Notes: generated by a model not told the origin, from the sequence alone. A stretch of 64,000 bases of DNA from Sinorhizobium sp. B11 (GCA_039725955.1 CP091033.1:620001-684000); one strand, 5' to 3'. Positions 35,489 to 45,719 are shown, numbered from the stretch's first letter. Numbers and translations are program-made.

Positions 35489-36418
35489 ATGAGACATAGT
35501 GTTTTTCGTGTTGTCTGCATCGTCGTTTCCGTCCTCCTCCTCGTCGTTTCGCTCCAATACGTCTCCTATATATGGCCCTTGGCGATTGTCGGTGCACTGC
35601 AGATGCAGATCGGCTTTGCGTGCCTTGCCATCATCCTTCTGTCCGCTCTCTCCGTCCGGCGTTGGTATAGCCTGCTGCTCGGAGCGGCTTGCGTCGTGTT
35701 GATTGCCCACCCGATCCTGATGCTCAGGGAATTTGCTCAGCCGCCTGTACCGGGTGCGGTGCCAGCCTTACGCTTGCTGTCGATCAAGATTGTTGACGAA
35801 AAGGTGGACGACGCGGCCTTGCAGCAGACGATTGAAGGGGCCAACGCCGACATTCTTATTGTGACAAGTGCCAGTTCTCTTGCCAGCCGGCATGATCTCG
35901 CCCGCCAATCCTATCCATTTCGCATCGGCTGCGAGGATCCGGTCAATGCACGCTGCACCGTCATGCTTCTCTCGCGCCGGCCTCTTGCGGATCCTCGTTT
36001 CCAGGAGTTGAGCCCTATTGGAAGTGAGTTGGCTGCCGCTTCCATTTCCATTGATGGAACGCGCGTCCGCGTTTTCGCCACTCGTCTTTCCAAGATGTGG
36101 TTCGATACGTTCCATAGCTTCGAACTCTTCACTATCACCCGTGTGCTCCGGGGCACTCGCGAGCCTGTCTTGCTGGCCGGAGATTTCAGTGCGCCCGTCA
36201 TCGTGCCGGACATGCGCTGGTTCCTTGGCAACAACAGGTTGCGCAATGCCTATCCGGAGCCGGCCACCTGGCCAGTCGCTTTCGGCCCTCTCGGCATCAG
36301 TAACGATCATGTCTTTTTCAGAGCGCCGCTGTCCGTCCTGTCCCTCAAGCGGACCGATGAAAGAGCGCAATCGGGATACATTTCGCTTCTTTCTGATGTC
36401 GCAATCACGACGGAGTGA
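35489..36418 (+). CDS. Membrane-anchored, degenerate endonuclease/exonuclease/phosphatase-family protein
   Basis: The 309-residue protein has three N-terminal transmembrane segments (about 5-28, 34-50, 60-78) and a C-terminal EEP-fold domain outside the membrane. Its motifs are altered: GDFSAPV for GDFN, SNDHVFF for the IDHI region and LLSDVAI for SDHxP. Two catalytic positions appear lost, so hydrolytic activity is doubtful. Similar three-helix EEP proteins occur near rhizobial polysaccharide genes. It sits 163 bases before the beta-helix RTX gene. The role is unknown. Confidence 0.75.
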   Translation: MRHSVFRVVCIVVSVLLLVVSLQYVSYIWPLAIVGALQMQIGFACLAIILLSALSVRRWYSLLLGAACVVLIAHPILMLREFAQPPVPGAVPALRLLSIKIVDEKVDDAALQQTIEGANADILIVTSASSLASRHDLARQSYPFRIGCEDPVNARCTVMLLSRRPLADPRFQELSPIGSELAAASISIDGTRVRVFATRLSKMWFDTFHSFELFTITRVLRGTREPVLLAGDFSAPVIVPDMRWFLGNNRLRNAYPEPATWPVAFGPLGISNDHVFFRAPLSVLSLKRTDERAQSGYISLLSDVAITTE

Positions 36419-36581
36419 GATGCGCGCTACGCGGGAAGTTTTCGCCCCGCAATTGCGATATGCTCAAAATTATTCAAAAAAAACCGATAGTTGATTAAAG
36501 CTTTAATTGTTGTTTGGTGCCAATCTTAAACCCGTGGCCCTCAAAATAGCTCCTACAGCACTGATGCTTCTGGAGATTTTG

Positions 36582-38957
36582 ATGCCCAGCACGATCTACC
36601 TCGATACCACAGCCGGCGAGACCGAATTGCGCAAAGCGCTTGCGACCGTTGCCAATGGCGGCGGCACGGTTGTGCTGGCAAAGGATGCCGATATCACGGT
36701 CAGCAAGGCGATCTATGTCGCAATCGGATCAGGCGATGTCACCATAGATCTCAACGGCGGCACCCTGCATCAAGTCACGGCTACCGAGAGAGTTCTCGGT
36801 GTTGGGGGAGCGGAATCGCCCCTACAGAGCGTCACGCTCGGATCCGACGCATCGAACAATGCAACCATCACCTATGCAACACTGCCGCAGAACATACAGG
36901 TCGGCAGTTGGATAAAAGTGACTGCAGATGACAGTCTGCCAGGAGACCATATCGACCCCGGTGATGCGGGCCAGACGACGAAGCTTGGGCAGGCGGCCAA
37001 AGTCATCGCCATCAATGGCAACACAGTCGTTCTTGAAGGCTCACTCGTCGAGCAGAATCTTTACGCGACCAATGTCCGTGCGACCGTCTATGCCGAAGGC
37101 CAGTTTACGATCAAGAACGGCACGATCGATGGCGTGAGCGGCGAATACAGCACGACCGGCGGCGATCTGCTCAACCTGCGCAATCTGGTCGATGCGGTCG
37201 TCGACAACGTCACGATAAAGGACGGTTCTGGTGGCATCAACATCGTCAACAACGTCAATGCCCACCTGACCGATATCATCGGCGCCAATCTGTATGCAGC
37301 CATTCACACCGGTGCTTCGCTGAACACGCTGATCGACGGCCTCTTCGCCGAACACGTCGGCCAGGCCATCGCGGTTCAAGGCATCGGAACGATAGCAAAT
37401 GCCGCAAGTGCATCGGCCTATGGCGCCGAAATCAATTTCCTTGCCAAGAATTCGGTCGTCTACGACGCATCGAACTCGGCATACGACTTTCATTCGGAGA
37501 GCCGGAACGGAGTCTATACGGATGATCTCTCGTTCTATTCGCGCATGTTCGGCGATTTCCGAGGGATTGGAAATTCCTTCACGAACAGCGGCAGTGTCGG
37601 CGACGCCTACGGTATACAGTTCTATGAATATGGCGATGGCGACGCCCGCAATTCGCTTGTCGACAACCTAATCCTGCGTGAAATACAGAACTACGCCTTC
37701 ATCATATCGAATTCGCCGGAGGCGAATATCGTCAAAAACAGCGTCTTCGAGAGCCTTCTTCAGGGATACAACATCCCTGAGTCGATGGTCAAATTCCTCA
37801 ATACGGTGCTGCTCACCGGCGTCGTACCCGGAAATGACACCCTTGTCGGCACGGCTGCCGCCGACAAGCTTCTTGGCGGTCTGGGCGCTGACAACCTCTC
37901 GGGCGGCGACGGTAACGACTATATCTGGGGCGGTGACAAAGCCGATTTGCTGACCGGTGGGACCGGACACGACCGCTTCGCCTATCATGCGCTGGGCGAA
38001 GGCGGAGATGTCATCACGGATTTTCAAATGGGCGCGAATGGCGACGTTATCGATGTATCGGTTCTTGCCGCGCGTTTGGGATGGGGAAGCGGTGACCTGA
38101 TCGCAGATGGCCATATCCGGGTCATCCAGAGTGGAACGTCAACTCTGGTTCAGGCCAATGACGGTCAGGGCTGGTCGACGCTCGCTTTGTTGCAAAATAC
38201 GCTTACCGCGGACTTCGATACGCACAATCTCCAGACATCGCTCTCTGCGACCACGCAATGGGCAGTCGACACGCCTACGTCTCCTTCGACGCCCCCTACG
38301 CCTCATACAGGCACGGACAAGGCCGATAGTTTCGTCGCCGGCAAAGGCGCCGATCTCTATTACGGTTCCGCCGGTGATGACAGTTACGTCTTCAACGATG
38401 CCCGCGATCACGTCACCGGCGAATTGGCCGACGGCGGCAAGGATACGATATGGTCTTCCGTCGGCGTCGATCTCCGCGGCGAGTCATTCGTCGAGAATTT
38501 GCGGCTTACCGGGACCGCCGAAATCAACGGTATCGGCAACGCTCTCGCCAACATGATTAGCGGCAATGCCCAGAGCAATACGATCGCTGGCGCCGGCGGC
38601 GTCGATTCTCTTTATGGAGGTGGTGGAGCAGACACGTTCTACTTTGCCGAGATGGGGGCGGCAAACAAGGATACGATCTGGGACTTCAGTGACGACGATA
38701 AGCTCATGCTATCGGAGTCGGTATTTGCCGGGCTCGATTCAAACGGCGATCATATTCTTGATGAGGCGGCATTCACGATCCTGACCAAGGTCGGAGCATT
38801 TACGACGAGCAGCGGACCGCAAGTGATCTACAATTCGGCAAGCGGCGTAGTCTCCTACGATGCGGACGGATCTGGCGGGAAGGCGGCGCAGGACATCGCT
38901 TTTATCGGCGCGAACAAGGCGTTCTTCGGTTATGACGACGTGATATTGACCTACTGA
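36582..38957 (+). CDS. RTX beta-helix protein, predicted secreted polysaccharide-modifying enzyme
   Basis: A 791-residue product from ATG 36582 (MPSTIYLDTTAG), with GGAG six bases upstream and no Sec signal. Residues about 1-415 form a right-handed beta-helix (pectate-lyase/mannuronan-epimerase-like: TIDLNGGTLH, FTIKNGTIDGVSGEY, NVTIKDGSGGINIVNNV). Two RTX blocks follow (GTAAADKLLGGLGADNLSGG and GADLYYGSAGDDSYVF regions), and the C-terminus ends FGYDDVILTY, as in type I secreted proteins. The adjacent PrsD-type transporter is the probable exporter. Epimerase or lyase cannot be told apart from sequence; known C5-epimerases carry a YG/D catalytic motif that I cannot place here. Confidence 0.8.
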   Translation: MPSTIYLDTTAGETELRKALATVANGGGTVVLAKDADITVSKAIYVAIGSGDVTIDLNGGTLHQVTATERVLGVGGAESPLQSVTLGSDASNNATITYATLPQNIQVGSWIKVTADDSLPGDHIDPGDAGQTTKLGQAAKVIAINGNTVVLEGSLVEQNLYATNVRATVYAEGQFTIKNGTIDGVSGEYSTTGGDLLNLRNLVDAVVDNVTIKDGSGGINIVNNVNAHLTDIIGANLYAAIHTGASLNTLIDGLFAEHVGQAIAVQGIGTIANAASASAYGAEINFLAKNSVVYDASNSAYDFHSESRNGVYTDDLSFYSRMFGDFRGIGNSFTNSGSVGDAYGIQFYEYGDGDARNSLVDNLILREIQNYAFIISNSPEANIVKNSVFESLLQGYNIPESMVKFLNTVLLTGVVPGNDTLVGTAAADKLLGGLGADNLSGGDGNDYIWGGDKADLLTGGTGHDRFAYHALGEGGDVITDFQMGANGDVIDVSVLAARLGWGSGDLIADGHIRVIQSGTSTLVQANDGQGWSTLALLQNTLTADFDTHNLQTSLSATTQWAVDTPTSPSTPPTPHTGTDKADSFVAGKGADLYYGSAGDDSYVFNDARDHVTGELADGGKDTIWSSVGVDLRGESFVENLRLTGTAEINGIGNALANMISGNAQSNTIAGAGGVDSLYGGGGADTFYFAEMGAANKDTIWDFSDDDKLMLSESVFAGLDSNGDHILDEAAFTILTKVGAFTTSSGPQVIYNSASGVVSYDADGSGGKAAQDIAFIGANKAFFGYDDVILTY

Positions 38958-39295
38958 CCTCGGATAGGCGGGGCAATCGATCTCTAGTCCCGCCTGGATG
39001 TTCGCTCATCAGCGAGGTTTCGTCCAATTTAGGGCTGATTTGGCGTAGATAGATCAACAAGTGCTAAGTTCTTTTATCTTTTGGCTTTCCTGCTGTGTTT
39101 GTTACGTCTCTTGAAAGGCATGTTGACGTTAATTTTGTTGAGAGATTCTATTTTACCCAAAATTTATTTTATTTTAGGTTCGGGATCGGAGGCGCGACCT
39201 TGCTGTCACAGTGTCGCATATCTTTTAAGACGTTTCTGTGATGTTACAGAGAAGATCGCTGGAGGAGTATTACCTTCGGGCGCTGTTCAGAAGGT
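38958..39295. other. A+T-rich stretch between RTX gene and transporter
   Basis: About 340 bases, markedly richer in T than the flanks from 39060 on. It likely carries the promoter for the transporter genes. The only open frame (39081-39308) is leucine-rich and lacks a ribosome site. No hairpin terminator for the RTX gene is clear. Confidence 0.45.
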
Positions 39296-41074
39296 GTGGA
39301 AGATTTGAATAAATTGATAGCTGGCTTTGTGCTGCCGCAGAACAAGACCACCGGTGCCGAGGCTTTCTCGCGCTGCAAGAGCGCGTTCGTGGTGGTCGCA
39401 CTGGCAAGCGCCCTGGTCAATATTCTATACCTGACCGGCTCGTTTTTCATGCTGCAGGTTTATGATCGCGTCATTCCCAGTCGCAGCATTCCCTCGCTCA
39501 TCGCTTTGTCACTGCTGGCGCTTCTTCTCTACGTTTTCCAAGGTGTTTTCGAAGTCCTGCGCGGTCGTATGCTCGTGCGCATTTCCGGAGTCTTCGATGA
39601 GGTGCTGAGCGGACGTATTTTCAACTCGGTCATGATCGGATCGGTCAAAACAAGGGTTGACGGCGACGGACTGCAAACCCTTCGTGATTTCGATCAGATC
39701 CGCAGCTTCCTTTCGAGCTCCGGTCCGGCGGCATTTCTCGACCTGCCCTGGATGCCCATCTACATCGCGATATGCTTTATGTTTCATCCGATCATCGGCG
39801 TCATTGCCATCGGAGGCGCATTGGTTTTGGTCGCGCTGACAGTCCTCACCCATAGAGCGGCGCAGGTGTCCACAAAACAGGCGACCGAACTCGGCAATCG
39901 GCGCAATGCCTATCTCCAGGCCGCCCAGAGAAATGCCGAAGTCGTCCAGGCCATGGGAATGAGAGACGATCTGGCAGACAGGTGGCTCGATCAGAATAAA
40001 GCCTATCGGATGATGTCGCGTTCAGGGTCCGATACCAGCAATGTCTATTCCACCATCTCCAAGATCTTCCGGGCAGTCTTGCAGTCTGGCGTGCTCGCAA
40101 CTGGCGCCGTTCTGGTCATCGAGAATCAAGCAACGGGGGGGATCATTATCGCGTCGTCGATCCTCACGTCACGATCGCTTGCGCCTGTCGAACAGGCGAT
40201 TGCCAACTGGCGGGGATTTGTTTCGGCCCAGCAGTCATGGAAGCGGCTAAAGACAACCTTCCGCGAATTGCCGGAGAATACGACGCCGCTCAGGCTACGC
40301 GCACCTTATCGCCAACTGACTGTAGAGCAGCTCGTGAGCGGCCCTCCCGGCAGGCAGGACTTCACCATCATGGGGATCAGCTTTTCGCTCGATGCGGGTA
40401 GCGCAGTCGGGGTGATCGGCCCCAGTGCGTCCGGTAAATCGTCGCTCGCCCGCGCGATTACGGGAATCTGGCCTGCCTATCGCGGTTCAGTTCGGCTTGA
40501 CGGTGCTGCGCTCGATCAATGGGATGACACTGCCCTCGGCGCGCATATCGGCTACCTTCCACAGGATATCGAACTCTTCTCGGGTACCGTCGCCGAGAAT
40601 ATCTCCCGGTTTCAGCAAAATTCGGAGGCCGAAGCGGTTATAGCTGCTGCCGAGATCGCCGGCGTGCACGAGATGATCCTGCGGTTGCCGAACGGATATG
40701 AAACCCAAATTGGTCCAAGTGGCTCGATGCTGTCTGCCGGCCAACGGCAACGCGTCGCACTGGCGCGCGCGCTTTACAAGGATCCTTTCCTTGTTGTGCT
40801 GGACGAGCCGAATTCCAATCTGGATGCTGAGGGAGAAGCCGCACTCGCAGAAGCTATTCTCGCCGTGCGCCGGCGCGGCGGCATCGTCGTCATCATCGCA
40901 CATCGGCCCAACGCGCTTGCCGGTTGTGACTACGTTCTGATGATGAAGGATGGTAAACTTGCGGCATTCGGGCCCAAGGATGAAGTGCTTGCCAAGGTTC
41001 TGCGGCGGGAAATCAAGCCGATTCCTGCAGAACGATCGACCTTGAAAATTGTTGGCGATTCCCAGGAGCAGTGA
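39296..41074 (+). CDS. prsD: Type I secretion ABC transporter, PrsD/PrtD type
   Basis: This 592-residue protein has six transmembrane helices (about 40-300), then an ATPase domain with Walker A GPSASGKSS, Q-loop YLPQDIELF, signature LSAGQRQR and Walker B FLVVLDEPNSNLD. It matches rhizobial PrsD/PrtD ATPase-permeases that export RTX proteins and EPS glycanases without signal peptides. The start is GTG 39296, with TTG 39305 as alternative. Its membrane-fusion partner follows 4 bases downstream but is frameshifted. Confidence 0.93.
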   Translation: MEDLNKLIAGFVLPQNKTTGAEAFSRCKSAFVVVALASALVNILYLTGSFFMLQVYDRVIPSRSIPSLIALSLLALLLYVFQGVFEVLRGRMLVRISGVFDEVLSGRIFNSVMIGSVKTRVDGDGLQTLRDFDQIRSFLSSSGPAAFLDLPWMPIYIAICFMFHPIIGVIAIGGALVLVALTVLTHRAAQVSTKQATELGNRRNAYLQAAQRNAEVVQAMGMRDDLADRWLDQNKAYRMMSRSGSDTSNVYSTISKIFRAVLQSGVLATGAVLVIENQATGGIIIASSILTSRSLAPVEQAIANWRGFVSAQQSWKRLKTTFRELPENTTPLRLRAPYRQLTVEQLVSGPPGRQDFTIMGISFSLDAGSAVGVIGPSASGKSSLARAITGIWPAYRGSVRLDGAALDQWDDTALGAHIGYLPQDIELFSGTVAENISRFQQNSEAEAVIAAAEIAGVHEMILRLPNGYETQIGPSGSMLSAGQRQRVALARALYKDPFLVVLDEPNSNLDAEGEAALAEAILAVRRRGGIVVIIAHRPNALAGCDYVLMMKDGKLAAFGPKDEVLAKVLRREIKPIPAERSTLKIVGDSQEQ

Positions 41075-41078
41075 CATC

Positions 41079-42381
41079 GTGACGGTATCTGAATCTCAGC
41101 GATCGCTGCGGCGCCATTCGGTGATGGTCGTCGCCATGGCAATCCTGCTCGTCGGCAACATCGGGGGGTGGGCAGCGACAACGACGCTTTCAAATGCTGT
41201 CGTCGGCGAGGCGACGGTTGTAATCGATGATAACGTGAAGAAGATACAGCACCTCGTTGGTGGTATCGTTTCCGAAATCTCGGTCAGCGAAGGCAGCCAT
41301 GTGAACGCGGGCGAGGTCTTGCTGAAGCTCGACGGGACTTCTGTCAAAGCCAATCTCGGGATCATCAACAGTAATCTTGCTCAGCTTTATGTCCGGAGAA
41401 GTCGTCTTGAGGCGGAGCGGCTGGGGCAGCCCAGTTTTTTCAATGGACGAACTGGAGGCAAAGGGCGTCGATCTCGAGGCAAACAAGCTGCTGATTGACG
41501 GCGAAATGCAGCTTTTCAAGACGCGCCAATCTTCGATGGTCGGACGCAAAAAGCAGCTTGAAGAGAAGATGGCCCAGCTTGACGAGGAAATCAAAGGCGA
41601 CACCATACAGCTGCAGGCGATCGACGACGCCACCACACTTGTCAACGAAGAGCTTGCTGCAACGGAAGAGCTTTATGAGAAGAAGCTCGTGACCATGCAA
41701 AAGATAAACAGTTTGAAACGCCAGAAGGCCGACCTTGATGGCAGCCGCGGTAGCCGGGTTGCATACCGTGCTCAGGCAGAGGGCAAGATTGCCGAGATCA
41801 AACTGCAAGTTCTTCAGCTTGATGCGGATCAAAGTGCTGAAAATTCCAAGGACCTCACGGATGTCGAGGGCAATATTGCCGAGATGGAGGAGCGCCGCAT
41901 CGCTGCTCTCGATCAGCTTCAGCGGCTGGATTTGAAGGCGCCGCTGAGCGGCCGAATTTACCAGCTTTCCGTCCATACGCTTGGCGGCGTCGTCACGCCA
42001 GGCGAAACGCTCATGCTGCTGGCGCCGGACAATCGTGCACTCACGGTCGAGGCAAAGATTGCAACGCGCAACATCGATCAGGTGCATGTCGATCAGGATG
42101 TCGACATTCGATTTACCGCATTCGATCAACGATCGACGCCTGAAGTTCAGGGCAAGGTCCTGTCTGTATCTCCAGATGCCATCACCGAAGAGCGCACAGG
42201 TGCAAAATATTATCCGGTGCGTATAAGACCGGAACCCGAAAGTCTCGCAAAGCTGCAGGGCATGAAGCTCTACCCCGGCATGCCGGCTGAAATCTTTATC
42301 AAGGTTGCCGATCGCTCCGTCATATCCTATCTGACCAAGCCGCTAACCGACCAGATGAAGCACACCTTCCGCGAGGAATAG
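41079..42381 (+). pseudogene. prsE: HlyD-family membrane fusion protein PrsE, interrupted by a one-base frameshift
   Basis: The first frame (GTG 41079, AGGAG upstream) gives the TM anchor (MVVAMAILLVGNIGGW) and the lipoyl half (VKKIQHLVGGIVSEISVSEGSHV, GEVLLKLDGT) until about 41440, then stops at 41498. The second frame, shifted by +1, carries the coiled coil and C-terminal half (DELEAKGVDLEANKLL to SYLTKPLTDQMKHTF). They join in the six-T run at 41435-41440; removing one T restores a 433-residue protein of the normal length for PrsE. Either a real mutation, phase variation, slippage-corrected expression or a sequencing error is possible. Confidence 0.85.
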
Positions 42382-42490
42382 CCGCCGGCCGGGCTGCGCT
42401 GGGGACAGAAATATAATTGCCAATCGGGCAGAGCGACAACGGTTGACGCGCGACAGCTTCTGGATTTCCAACTCAGCGAATGAACAATAA

Positions 42491-42527
42491 AATAAAGCCG
42501 CATGAGAGCACCTCATGCGGCTTTATT
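42491..42527. terminator. Strong bidirectional terminator after prsE
   Basis: AATAAAGCCGCATGAG pairs perfectly over 16 bases with CTCATGCGGCTTTATT around a five-base loop (agcac). The T-rich 3' arm serves the plus-strand prsDE operon and the A-rich 5' arm gives T's for the minus-strand glycosyltransferase ending at 42551. Confidence 0.92.
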
Positions 42528-42550
42528 TATTGTCTGCCTGTCTCCGGAGA

Positions 42551-43804
42551 TCAGCCCTGTCGCTTCACCTTCTTGTAGGCAGCGATCAGATTGGGGATCT
42601 GATACGGCCATGCAAGGCTGCTTGCGACACGCTTCCGGCCGATGGCGCCCATCCGCGCACGCTCTTCCGGGTTTTCGAGGAGGGCTACGATTTTCTCGGC
42701 GAAATCCTTCGCATCGTTAGCCTTCGCGTAAAGCGAGGCTTCCTCGGCACTGCGCCTGCCTTCGGTGACATCAAACTGAACGATCGGCTTGCCGAGTGCC
42801 ATGTATTCGATGATCTTGTTCATCGTCGACTTGTCGTTCATCGGGTTGACGCGGTCAGGATTGACGCAGACGTCAGACGTCGACAGCACCTCGAGAAGAT
42901 CATGGTCCGAGACGCGTCCTGTGAAGGTCACGCACTCCGAAAGGCCCATTCTTTCCGCATCGGCAGCAAGGCCCTTGGCACTTGGGCCGCCCCCGACCAG
43001 AACGAATTGAATGTCATCGCGACCCATCTGGTTCTTGATATAGGCCACGGCATCGAGAAGGATATCGACACCTTCCTGAGCGCCCATCACGCCTACATAC
43101 CCAACGAGGTACTTTCGGCCCTTCTTGAGTGCTTCGTTGGGCTGTACTGCTACGAAACGCGAGAGGTCCGGTCCGCTTCTGACAACGTAGATATCGTCGG
43201 CTTTCTTGCCGCCGCGCACTTGGGCAATTTCGCGATAGCTCTCATTTGTAGAGATGACGACGCGAGCGCTCTTGAAGGTGATCCACTCGAAGCAGCACAT
43301 CAATCTCCAGAAAAAGCCGCGCTTTTCATACTTGGCTTCGTAGAGCTCTGGATTGATGTCGTGATGGTCGAAGATGTACGGAACACCGAAGAGCCGGAAC
43401 TGCCACGCGACCAGGAAGATCAGATCAGGCGGGTTGCAGCCGTGAACTGTGTCGAAGCCGTGACGGAAGAAAATCTTCCAGGCAAGGACGGTTTCCCAAA
43501 AAAGCGCGACGCCGTATTCGAGCAGGTAGCCTAACGCCCCGCTCGCATCGAGCGGCAGGGGATGCCGGTAAACATGGATCCCCTCGATGTATTCGTAGCG
43601 TTCGGTGAAGCCCTTTCCAGTCGGGCAGATGACGCAAACTTGCGCACCTGCTGCGGTCAAGGTCCGGGCTTCCTGCCAGACGCGACGGTCGAAGGGAACC
43701 GGCAGGTTCTCGACGACGATCAGCACTTTTCGCCCCTTCAAGGGCAAGGCACTGAGATCTGTCGCATCATCCGGGGCCATATCGATTGTTTCTTGAATTG
43801 CCAT
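42551..43804 (-). CDS. Family 4 glycosyltransferase (WbuB-like)
   Basis: A product of 417 residues from ATG 43804 (MAIQETIDMAPDD); a TTG at 43831 is less likely. It has a GT-B fold: the N-terminal acceptor domain contains ENLPVPFDRRVWQEARTL and the C-terminal donor domain has YVGVMGAQEGVDILLDA, VLVGGGP and NKIIEYMALGKPIV (the E/GKP nucleotide-sugar motif). It probably adds a sugar from a GDP- or UDP-donor to the lipid-linked unit. It is 68 bases after the AlgD-type gene on the same strand. Confidence 0.9.
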   Translation of the reverse strand: MAIQETIDMAPDDATDLSALPLKGRKVLIVVENLPVPFDRRVWQEARTLTAAGAQVCVICPTGKGFTERYEYIEGIHVYRHPLPLDASGALGYLLEYGVALFWETVLAWKIFFRHGFDTVHGCNPPDLIFLVAWQFRLFGVPYIFDHHDINPELYEAKYEKRGFFWRLMCCFEWITFKSARVVISTNESYREIAQVRGGKKADDIYVVRSGPDLSRFVAVQPNEALKKGRKYLVGYVGVMGAQEGVDILLDAVAYIKNQMGRDDIQFVLVGGGPSAKGLAADAERMGLSECVTFTGRVSDHDLLEVLSTSDVCVNPDRVNPMNDKSTMNKIIEYMALGKPIVQFDVTEGRRSAEEASLYAKANDAKDFAEKIVALLENPEERARMGAIGRKRVASSLAWPYQIPNLIAAYKKVKRQG

Positions 43805-43872
43805 CGATTGCCTACTCTCGGTAATTCTCAAAGAATCGGCCTCCGGAGAGGCCGACGGCGTGTCTTTGCTTC

Positions 43873-45144
43873 TTAGTGCAGCGTATTTGTGTCAACTGTT
43901 TTAGCAGCCTTCACATCTATCTTTGCCAAACTTCCGTTTGTATCGATCACCAGATCGTATTCGGTGCTTTCGGCTTCTTCCTTCGACACCATGATTTCCG
44001 AGATGGATGGAAGATGCGAGAAGGCGTAGCCCATGTTCTGACCGAGCAACTGTGTCGGCTTGACGGCGGGATCGTAGATGCTGAGCTTGTAGCCTGAGGT
44101 GATCAGCTTATGTGCCAGGTTAAGCTGGGGGCTTTCACGCAGGTCATCGCTTTCTGCCTTGAACGCGAGCCCAAGCATGAGGATGTTTGCCTTCGGCGCG
44201 ACATCGCGCGTAACGTAGTCGAAGATGAAGCGCTTATGCGCCTCGTTGGAACGCAGCAGTGAATCGACCAGATGGTTGAAAGCGCCGACTTCCTCGGAGA
44301 TGTGGGCCAGTGCCCTGACATCCTTCGGGAGGCAGGAGCCGCCGAAGGGGCCGCCGGGACGCATGTAATAGGGCGAGATATTCAGCTTGGTATCGGAGAC
44401 GAAGATCTTGTGTACCGTCTGAGGGTCGATATCGAGTTGCACGCAGACGCGGCCGATTTCGTTGGCGAACGCGACCTTGACCGCGTGCCAGGTGTTGTCG
44501 ACGAATTTGGTGAACTCGGCTTCGCGGTAGCCGGTGACAAACATCGGCGCACTGATATTCTTGTAAAGTTCAGTCATGCGCTCGGAGGGCTGGCCGTTCT
44601 GAGTGCCAACGACGATCTTCGGCGGATTGAAGTAATCCTTGATGGCGACGGACTCGCGGAGAAATTCAGGGTTGTAGACGATTTCAACCGACTTCCCGAA
44701 ATCCTTGCCAAGATGGGCCTTGAAGATCGGTGCAATCAATCCGTCGATCGAACCCGGGCGGATCGTGCTGCGGAAAACGACGGTCAACGGCTTCTCACGA
44801 CCGACGTTCACGCCCAGAGCAATCTGACGCGAGACTTCGGCAATGAACGTCATGTTGTGCGAGCCGTCGGCTGCACTCGGCGTGCCGACGCAGACAATGG
44901 CCAGGTCGCATTCCGAAAGCAATGTGCCGACCTTGGAGACGACAGTCAGGCGATTGTCAGACAGACCCGATGCCAGGAGGTCGTCGAGGCCTGGCTCATA
45001 GATCGGCGAATGACCGGAGAGAATGAGCTTTACCTTGTCTTCGTGAGGTTCCACGCCGACGATGGAATGACCTTCTTTGAGCAGGCAACCGGCACCTGTG
45101 AGGCCGACATAGCCAAGGCCAAAGATTGCAATTTTCATTCGCAC
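43873..45144 (-). CDS. algD: GDP-mannose 6-dehydrogenase, AlgD type
   Basis: This 423-residue protein belongs to the UDP-glucose/GDP-mannose dehydrogenase family. It has an N-terminal NAD Rossmann motif GLGYVGL (9-15), NPEFLRE and the catalytic C271 in GGSCLPKDVRAL. The segment DTKLNISPYYMRPGGPFGGSCLPKD is close to Pseudomonas AlgD, whereas UDP-glucose enzymes have GGSCFPKDT (as at 53878-55194). It would oxidise GDP-mannose twice to GDP-mannuronate, using NAD. ManC/ManB 10 kb downstream can supply GDP-mannose. Substrate assignment is by motif, not proof. Confidence 0.82.
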   Translation of the reverse strand: MRMKIAIFGLGYVGLTGAGCLLKEGHSIVGVEPHEDKVKLILSGHSPIYEPGLDDLLASGLSDNRLTVVSKVGTLLSECDLAIVCVGTPSAADGSHNMTFIAEVSRQIALGVNVGREKPLTVVFRSTIRPGSIDGLIAPIFKAHLGKDFGKSVEIVYNPEFLRESVAIKDYFNPPKIVVGTQNGQPSERMTELYKNISAPMFVTGYREAEFTKFVDNTWHAVKVAFANEIGRVCVQLDIDPQTVHKIFVSDTKLNISPYYMRPGGPFGGSCLPKDVRALAHISEEVGAFNHLVDSLLRSNEAHKRFIFDYVTRDVAPKANILMLGLAFKAESDDLRESPQLNLAHKLITSGYKLSIYDPAVKPTQLLGQNMGYAFSHLPSISEIMVSKEEAESTEYDLVIDTNGSLAKIDVKAAKTVDTNTLH

Positions 45145-45719
45145 GCTCCTGCTGTTTGTGATTGTGCGGCGATAGCCGAAAATTTACATCGATTACGCAA
45201 CCGCAAAAAAATGAACGTTTTGCCGATGATCAATTTCGATCACATTTGTATAGTGCATATGACATTTTCGAAATAGCCATTCTGGGGATTTTTTCGAAAA
45301 CTCAAAAGCGAAGTTCCGATCATCGCTGACAGAGAGTTGTTTTTAAACGCTTTTTTACAAAAGTCAGCTTACTTTCCCTCTGTTCCTCTTGTGTGCATCG
45401 ATGCTGGCGGACAGTTTTTTGGCCGTCTGCCGCAGTAATGATAACGCCGCCGAAGGGCAGTGTGCAATGCAGCATATATAGGGTATTTGGAGGCTGGCAA
45501 GGTCGCCCTCAGCACGTGGATTTGTGCTGCGCCGTACCAAATCGCGATTCGGAGGAGGACAAAACCTGTTCTTGAAGGCGACCGGAAATTTGGACGGATA
45601 GATCCGTCTTCGCAGCGCCCCACATGATGTGGGAGGGTGGGCAAAATCAAATCAGGCACAAGAATGCCTGCATCAAATGACCTCACTTTGCAGCGAAGCC
45701 ATTTGAATGCAGGACTTCT
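45145..45719. other. Regulatory stretch between AlgD-type and GT2 genes
   Basis: 575 bases. The 220 bases before the AlgD-type start are A+T-rich and include two short TTTTCGAAA palindromic words (near 45263 and 45290) and a T-run at about 45349. A minus-strand frame (45369-45686) has no ribosome site or family. A CCCACATGATGTGGG hairpin (about 45618-45632) and the partial repeat GGCACAAGAATGCC follow. It likely holds the algD promoter and the end of the GT2 transcript. Confidence 0.5.
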
